Shown: one piece after another, positions 60,412 to 64,000 of the stretch
How the letters are laid out: every line of letters starts with the position of its first letter
Numbering within the stretch: the stretch's first letter is position 1
Assembly: GCA_043765375.1 (NCBI GenBank)
Contig: JAYUJH010000031.1
Coordinates: 1 to 64,000 of the forward strand
DNA length: 64,000 nucleotides
DNA from: JAYUJH01 sp043765375
GTDB lineage: Bacteria; Pseudomonadota; Alphaproteobacteria; Rickettsiales; UBA998
Direction: 5' to 3'
Translations under genes and position numbers: made by a program
Notes under the pieces: model-generated
Seen by the model: only the letters and a program-made list of their open reading frames with translations
What the model was told of the DNA's origin: nothing
Database searches by the model: none

Positions 60412-61578
60412 TCAGCTCGCAATATTTAGCATTTTCGGTTTGTTTCCAAATCTATAATCCATGTTGCGCAGCAAGCCAAAAATCAGTAAGCAACCCATAT
60501 ATCCGTAAAGCATTGTCACGGATATATCGCTATCATCTATCATATTCAGCATGAGAAAAAATCCAATCACGCCAGCGACGGTTAGAGCTGATGTTGCGCA
60601 TAATTTCTTCCATAATCCACGCCGTTGAAACTCGCCTGATGTGACGTTGCTAAATGCGATTAAACTGAGAAATATCACCATAATTGGCCATGCAATCCGC
60701 CAATTTAACTCCATCATATTTAAGCCATTTTTGGAATTACCATCAAGTTTTCCAAGCTGCACGGTTTGCCATAAATCATGAGTAGTTAATTCATTTTGGT
60801 TGAGCCTACGGGTTGCATTTCTTTTGGTATAATAACTTAAATCTAGATTATAGCTCGCAAAGTTCAACCATGAAAGTTTGCCATCTTGCATTTCTTGCCT
60901 GATACCATTTTCCAACAAAAACTTGGGCCCTGACGATGTCTGCACTAATTCCGCTTGCTCCGCCATCATGGTGATGGTGTTTTTTGGATTGCGACTATCA
61001 TGCACAAGGATTCCTTGCAGCTTACCATTTTGATTAGCACCGCCTTGGTTATTACTAGATTGACCATTACTCGTTTGGCTACGGCTCTGAATAAACACAG
61101 TTATTCCTTCAATTGGGTGATTAAAAACCTCCTCTTGCAACATCACGGAAGCATAATTTTCCTTTAGAAACTCTTTCATATCACGAAACTCACGGTTGGC
61201 AAGGGGCAGCAATTTAAGCGTTAAAAAATAAACTATTATGCACACAATCATCGCCGCAATGAGGGCAGGGCGGAGCAATTGCCAACGGCTGAAACCTGAT
61301 GCTTGCATGACGATTAATTCGCTATCGGTGATTAATTTATAATAAGTGAAGATAACGGCAATCACCAGCGCAATTGGCAGGATATAGGCTAAAAGTGAGG
61401 GCAATAGAAGCATTGTGAGATATAAAAAATCCTGCACGGAAAGCCCACGATTAATAATGAAATCAATAAAATGCACGGCTTGCATCAACCACACCACCCC
61501 ACACAAGCAAAATGTGATGATGACGGTTGGCCAAAGCAACAATGAGAGAATATAATTGGTGGTATGACGCAAAAACAT
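60412..61578 (-). CDS. lptF: LPS export permease LptF
   Basis: Inner-membrane half of the LptB2FG complex that extracts lipopolysaccharide. The 388-residue protein has three N-terminal spans (LLLWPTVIITFCLCGVVWLM; LLLPSLLAYILPIALVIAVI), the coupling-helix motif TDSELIVMQASGFSRWQL, a periplasmic jelly-roll domain at about residues 135-270 and three C-terminal spans. YjgP/YjgQ family is certain; LptF rather than LptG is inferred from its position near divergent pepA, the same neighbour as in E. coli. lptG does not follow it in this window. Confidence 0.9.
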   Translation of the reverse strand: MFLRHTTNYILSLLLWPTVIITFCLCGVVWLMQAVHFIDFIINRGLSVQDFLYLTMLLLPSLLAYILPIALVIAVIFTYYKLITDSELIVMQASGFSRWQLLRPALIAAMIVCIIVYFLTLKLLPLANREFRDMKEFLKENYASVMLQEEVFNHPIEGITVFIQSRSQTSNGQSSNNQGGANQNGKLQGILVHDSRNPKNTITMMAEQAELVQTSSGPKFLLENGIRQEMQDGKLSWLNFASYNLDLSYYTKRNATRRLNQNELTTHDLWQTVQLGKLDGNSKNGLNMMELNWRIAWPIMVIFLSLIAFSNVTSGEFQRRGLWKKLCATSALTVAGVIGFFLMLNMIDDSDISVTMLYGYMGCLLIFGLLRNMDYRFGNKPKMLNIAS

Positions 61579-61700
61579 AAGAATATTTACTTAACTTGTT
61601 TTAATTGATTTTTATAAATTACTGCTAAAATGCAATTGAGAAACTTGTTTATATGGGAATGTTTGTTTTTTTTCCATTCTTTTTTGTTTGGATTGAATGA

Positions 61701-61718
61701 ATATTCACATGTGAATAT
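61701..61718. promoter_or_regulatory. 18-bp perfect palindrome, possible operator
   Basis: ATATTCACATGTGAATAT reads the same on both strands. It lies 36 bases upstream of the next start codon, where a repressor would block transcription, and between two divergent genes. A matching half-site occurs at 60344-60353. Confidence 0.5.
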
Positions 61719-61754
61719 ATTTTCCAAAACTTATATCTCTCAGGAGACTTTCAA

Positions 61755-62483
61755 ATGAACATAGTTAAAGTTGGCGGGTTATTGCTGGGGTTTGTTACAA
61801 AGTCAGTTGGAGTTCCTTTTTCAGGGAATCTTTCAATGTTAGTGGAAGAATTAACAAAATCTTCTGCTGAAATGAAAGAAGCACTGCAACGCATTGAACA
61901 GCTTTCAAAAGGACAAGTTCTAGGCTGGGCAAATGCTGCCAAAGTTGCTATGGAGAATGCTAGTTCTATTCATTTAAGCAATGAAGAAAAATTAGCAGAA
62001 ATCAAGCGAGCTAAAGAATTGTTTGAAAAATGTTACGGCGATTTGCTTGAAATTGAGTTTTTAAGCGGTTTCAGAGGTGAAATATCCTTCTATATTGCAG
62101 TTTGCAATGCAGCTCTTGGAATTAATGATCGTCGTGATTTTTGGTTAAAAACATCAGTTCAAGAATTCCTTGCTTTCGGTAATTCTAATGCCGAAAAAGA
62201 TTTGCAAATTAAAGGTAGCAAAGAAGGTTTGTTTGCCACTTTGAGCTACTCACTTGGTGGAATTGCACTTGTTACAGTTGGTTCAACTGGAATTGGGTTG
62301 CTTCCTCTTTTTGTGATAGTTGCAACTTCACAGGCTACTGGGATTGCGGCTTTTTTCAAGTTTGCTGGTGATGTTGAAAAAACCAATGAAGAAATAGAAG
62401 AACTTCTTGAGCAAAAACAATATTCACTTGAGGCTGCTGAAGAGGTTAGTCAAGTGATTGCTCTGCTATCTGAAGTGGAATAA
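61755..62483 (+). CDS. Unknown protein with C-terminal membrane segments
   Basis: A 242-residue protein that I do not recognise. The N-terminus has a short hydrophobic stretch (VGGLLLGFVTKSVGVPF), then a long helical region (LVEELTKSSAEMKEALQRIE; KLAEIKRAKELFEKCYGDLL), a hydrophobic region at about 170-205 (ATLSYSLGGIALVTVGSTGI then GLLPLFVIVATSQATGIAAF) and a Glu-rich coiled-coil tail. The ribosome site AGGAG is 8 bases before ATG. A perfect palindrome precedes it and a strong terminator follows, so it is its own transcription unit. It separates lptF from pepA, which are normally adjacent. Confidence 0.6.
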   Translation: MNIVKVGGLLLGFVTKSVGVPFSGNLSMLVEELTKSSAEMKEALQRIEQLSKGQVLGWANAAKVAMENASSIHLSNEEKLAEIKRAKELFEKCYGDLLEIEFLSGFRGEISFYIAVCNAALGINDRRDFWLKTSVQEFLAFGNSNAEKDLQIKGSKEGLFATLSYSLGGIALVTVGSTGIGLLPLFVIVATSQATGIAAFFKFAGDVEKTNEEIEELLEQKQYSLEAAEEVSQVIALLSEVE

Positions 62484-62488
62484 CCCAA

Positions 62489-62521
62489 AGCAGCCCGATT
62501 AAAAGGGCTGCTTATTTTTTT
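62489..62521 (+). terminator. Rho-independent terminator between convergent genes
   Basis: Perfect 8-bp stem AGCAGCCC/GGGCTGCT around an 8-nt loop, followed by TTATTTTTT, 5 bases after the stop of the plus-strand gene. On the minus strand the stem is followed by only three T, so it would work mainly in the plus direction. Confidence 0.9.
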
Positions 62522-63021
62522 ATCTGAACTGATGGTTCAAGTTCATTTAAGGGGTGTTGAGATGGAAAAAATGGTTGAACAATGTTGTTATTTGGTTTTG
62601 GCTCTGGTGTTCGTGCCATTTCTTTAACAATATGTGTTCCAATTCCAACAACAACGCCAGCAACGATTGTGGTCAAAACCATCACATTAAGATGCTCTTC
62701 GCCTAGCATGTATTCTTTTAGCACATTTTTTCTATTTATTGCTTCCTGTCTTACATTTTGATTGTCGGATTTTGGAAACCAATTCCCTTTCAGTAATTTG
62801 TTCTCTTCGTCCCAATAATGTTTGAAATCATCAAATGTTTTGATATCTAAACCTAGTTTTTCATTTATTTCAGGAAATTTTGCTATGAAATCGTTATAAA
62901 AACTTTGAAATACTATCATTCCTGACGCAATTCCTCCTACGCCACCAGCTGCAATCTCCAACCAAGGAAAATTGTTAATTTCTACATTAGGTAAATCATT
63001 TTGTTCATTTTTCACAAGCAA
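62512..63021 (-). CDS. Unknown protein with two membrane segments
   Basis: A 169-residue protein of unknown function. It has two likely membrane segments, WLEIAAGGVGGIASGMIVFQ near residue 20 and LNVMVLTTIVAGVVVGIGTH near residue 112, around a hydrophilic, Lys/Asp-rich middle (KTFDDFKHYWDEENKLLKGN). The C-terminus is Pro-rich (PEPKPNNNIVQPFFPSQHPL). The start is a TTG at 63021, or a GTG at 63015; no good ribosome site is seen, so the start is uncertain. It is convergent with the gene at 61755 and divergent from pepA. Confidence 0.5.
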   Translation of the reverse strand: MLVKNEQNDLPNVEINNFPWLEIAAGGVGGIASGMIVFQSFYNDFIAKFPEINEKLGLDIKTFDDFKHYWDEENKLLKGNWFPKSDNQNVRQEAINRKNVLKEYMLGEEHLNVMVLTTIVAGVVVGIGTHIVKEMARTPEPKPNNNIVQPFFPSQHPLNELEPSVQIKK

Positions 63022-63199
63022 TACTATAAACGAGTTTTATGAAAATTATATGACAAATGTTTTGCAACTATTGAAAATATATGCTTATGATATAGCGAAT
63101 AAAATTACAAAAGAAAATCACAAATAAGAATAATAAATATATACTATAAAAAAATACATAATAATATAAATAATAATATCAAATGGGGAAGTTTTGATT

Positions 63200-64000
63200 A
63201 TGGAATCTATGGCGATGAAATTGACTTTGGCAGAACTTGGTAATTTGGAAACCGCCTTAGCAAAAAATGATGCAAAAAATGATGCGAAGCATGAGGGAAT
63301 TAAGGCAATCGCCTTTGTGGTTGATGATAGCAAGCAATTAAGCGCAGAAGCCGTGAAGTTTGATGCACAAATTGGTGGGTTACTGAAATCTGCATTGAAT
63401 GCTCCTCGTTTTGCAGGGAAATCAGGGCAATCAATAGCTGTGATGTTGCCAGAGTTGGTGGGCGCACAATTTGCATTTATCATCGGGGCGGGGAAGGTAG
63501 AGGAAATCACTCATCTGACTTATGAAAAAATTGCAGGCGAAGCGGTTAAACTTGCCAATAGCAATGGAGTGCATAATGTTGTGCTGGTGATTGAAGCGAG
63601 TGATTTGGAGAAAGGCAAAGCTGAGGCACATGCGGCTTATGGAGCGCAACTTGGAGCTTATTATTTCGGTAAATATTTCACCACTAAAGAAGCACATGAA
63701 TTGCCAACCATTAAGCATTTCACAGTTGTTGGTAATAAGAAATCAGCAAAATCTCACATGGAATATTTGCAACCGCTTGCTGATGGAATTATTTTCACCC
63801 GCAATATTGTGAGCGAGCCAGCTAATATTATTCACCCAGAATCACTCGCAGCGATATGCAAAGATTTGGCAAAGTTCGGGCTGGAAGTGGAGATTTTAGG
63901 CGAGAAACAAATGCACAAACTGGGTATGGGTTCTTTGCTTGGAGTTGGTCAGGGTAGCGTGAGGGAATCGCAACTGGTGATTATGAAATGGAACGGGTTG
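63200..64000 (+). CDS. pepA: Leucyl aminopeptidase, 5' part (cut by the window end)
   Basis: Removes N-terminal residues from peptides, and in E. coli also acts as a DNA-binding protein. Only the first 267 residues are in the window. The N-terminal domain reads VVDDSKQLSAEAVKFDAQIG, LLKSALNAPRFAGKSGQSIA and the start of the catalytic domain FTRNIVSEPANIIHPESLAA, then GMGSLLGVGQGSVRESQL and IMKWNG. The two-metal site lies beyond the end. Start ATG 63200 has GGGGAAG upstream. A 12-bp tandem repeat at 63260-63283 encodes AKND AKND in the N-terminal region, which is not a conserved part of PepA. Confidence 0.93.
   Translation, partial: MESMAMKLTLAELGNLETALAKNDAKNDAKHEGIKAIAFVVDDSKQLSAEAVKFDAQIGGLLKSALNAPRFAGKSGQSIAVMLPELVGAQFAFIIGAGKVEEITHLTYEKIAGEAVKLANSNGVHNVVLVIEASDLEKGKAEAHAAYGAQLGAYYFGKYFTTKEAHELPTIKHFTVVGNKKSAKSHMEYLQPLADGIIFTRNIVSEPANIIHPESLAAICKDLAKFGLEVEILGEKQMHKLGMGSLLGVGQGSVRESQLVIMKWNGL

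Noticed and set aside
1..64000. CRISPR array
   Set aside because: No regularly spaced repeat series with unique spacers; the palindromic repeats are dispersed and the tandem repeats have no spacers.

Overview
The window is AT-rich bacterial DNA that reads most naturally as an alphaproteobacterium. The signs are the block rpmF-plsX-fabH-ihfA, the pair sdhE-mfd, hflK-hflC-degQ, an orphan CobT-like protein, a VirB6/TrbL protein and an alphaproteobacterial flagellar set with a FlbY/FlgN-like gene. The cell is flagellated and Gram-negative (LptF, MlaE, P-ring, outer-membrane barrel), uses the TCA cycle (gltA, sdhE) and makes its own threonine and branched-chain precursors (thrB, thrC, acetolactate synthase). 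A relative of the Rickettsiales/Holosporales or a small-genome aquatic lineage would fit, but the sequence alone does not settle the order.

Layout. 0.1-4.4 kb: surface-polysaccharide genes on the minus strand (FkbM methyltransferase, small glycosyltransferase, large GT2 protein). 4.7-8.5 kb: murD, a YcgN-type Cys protein, a DUF465 protein and mrp. 8.7-16.5 kb: envelope quality control and transport (hflK, hflC, degQ, a parvulin PPIase, mlaE), then a VirB6-like protein and sdhE. 16.5-24.8 kb: mfd, gltX, flgB, flgC, a peroxiredoxin and trxB. 24.8-31.8 kb: gltA-purD, ilvB and a broken COG2958/HrgA-like gene. 31.4-36.8 kb: a lytic transglycosylase with an isomerase gene, thrC, and rpmF-plsX-fabH-ihfA. 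37-40 kb: a GT2 enzyme and CobT. 40-49.3 kb: a frameshifted outer-membrane barrel, fliB, fliW, flgL, flgK, a flgN-like gene, flgJ and flgI. 49.5-56.7 kb: a second copy of the large-plus-small glycosyltransferase module, an asparagine-synthetase-like/DUF6270 fusion, thrB and a small secreted protein. 56.9-64 kb: parC, tRNA-Asp, lptF, two unknown membrane-associated genes and the 5' part of pepA.

The least ordinary material lies between and at the edges of genes. (1) A 140-bp element of two consecutive hairpins, each with TATAG...CTATA-like ends, has inserted into the HrgA-like gene; taking it out restores the reading frame exactly. A second element of the same design lies at 60.2 kb. (2) Short tandem duplications, often 15 bp, have built pentapeptide-repeat extensions at the N-termini of DegQ, MlaE and the outer-membrane protein, and also occur inside thrC, pepA and a GT2 gene and just after several stop codons. 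(3) The outer-membrane protein is out of frame at a G6 tract, and one more G restores a barrel ending in Phe, which suggests phase variation or a sequencing error. (4) The leader of the FkbM gene can fold into a compact three-way junction that pairs better on the transcribed strand. (5) FlgK carries an inserted phage-tail-like beta domain. (6) Seven copies of a GTCATACCAGC...GCTGGTATCC palindrome sit only between genes.

All calls come from reading the sequence and its translations; no database search was run.
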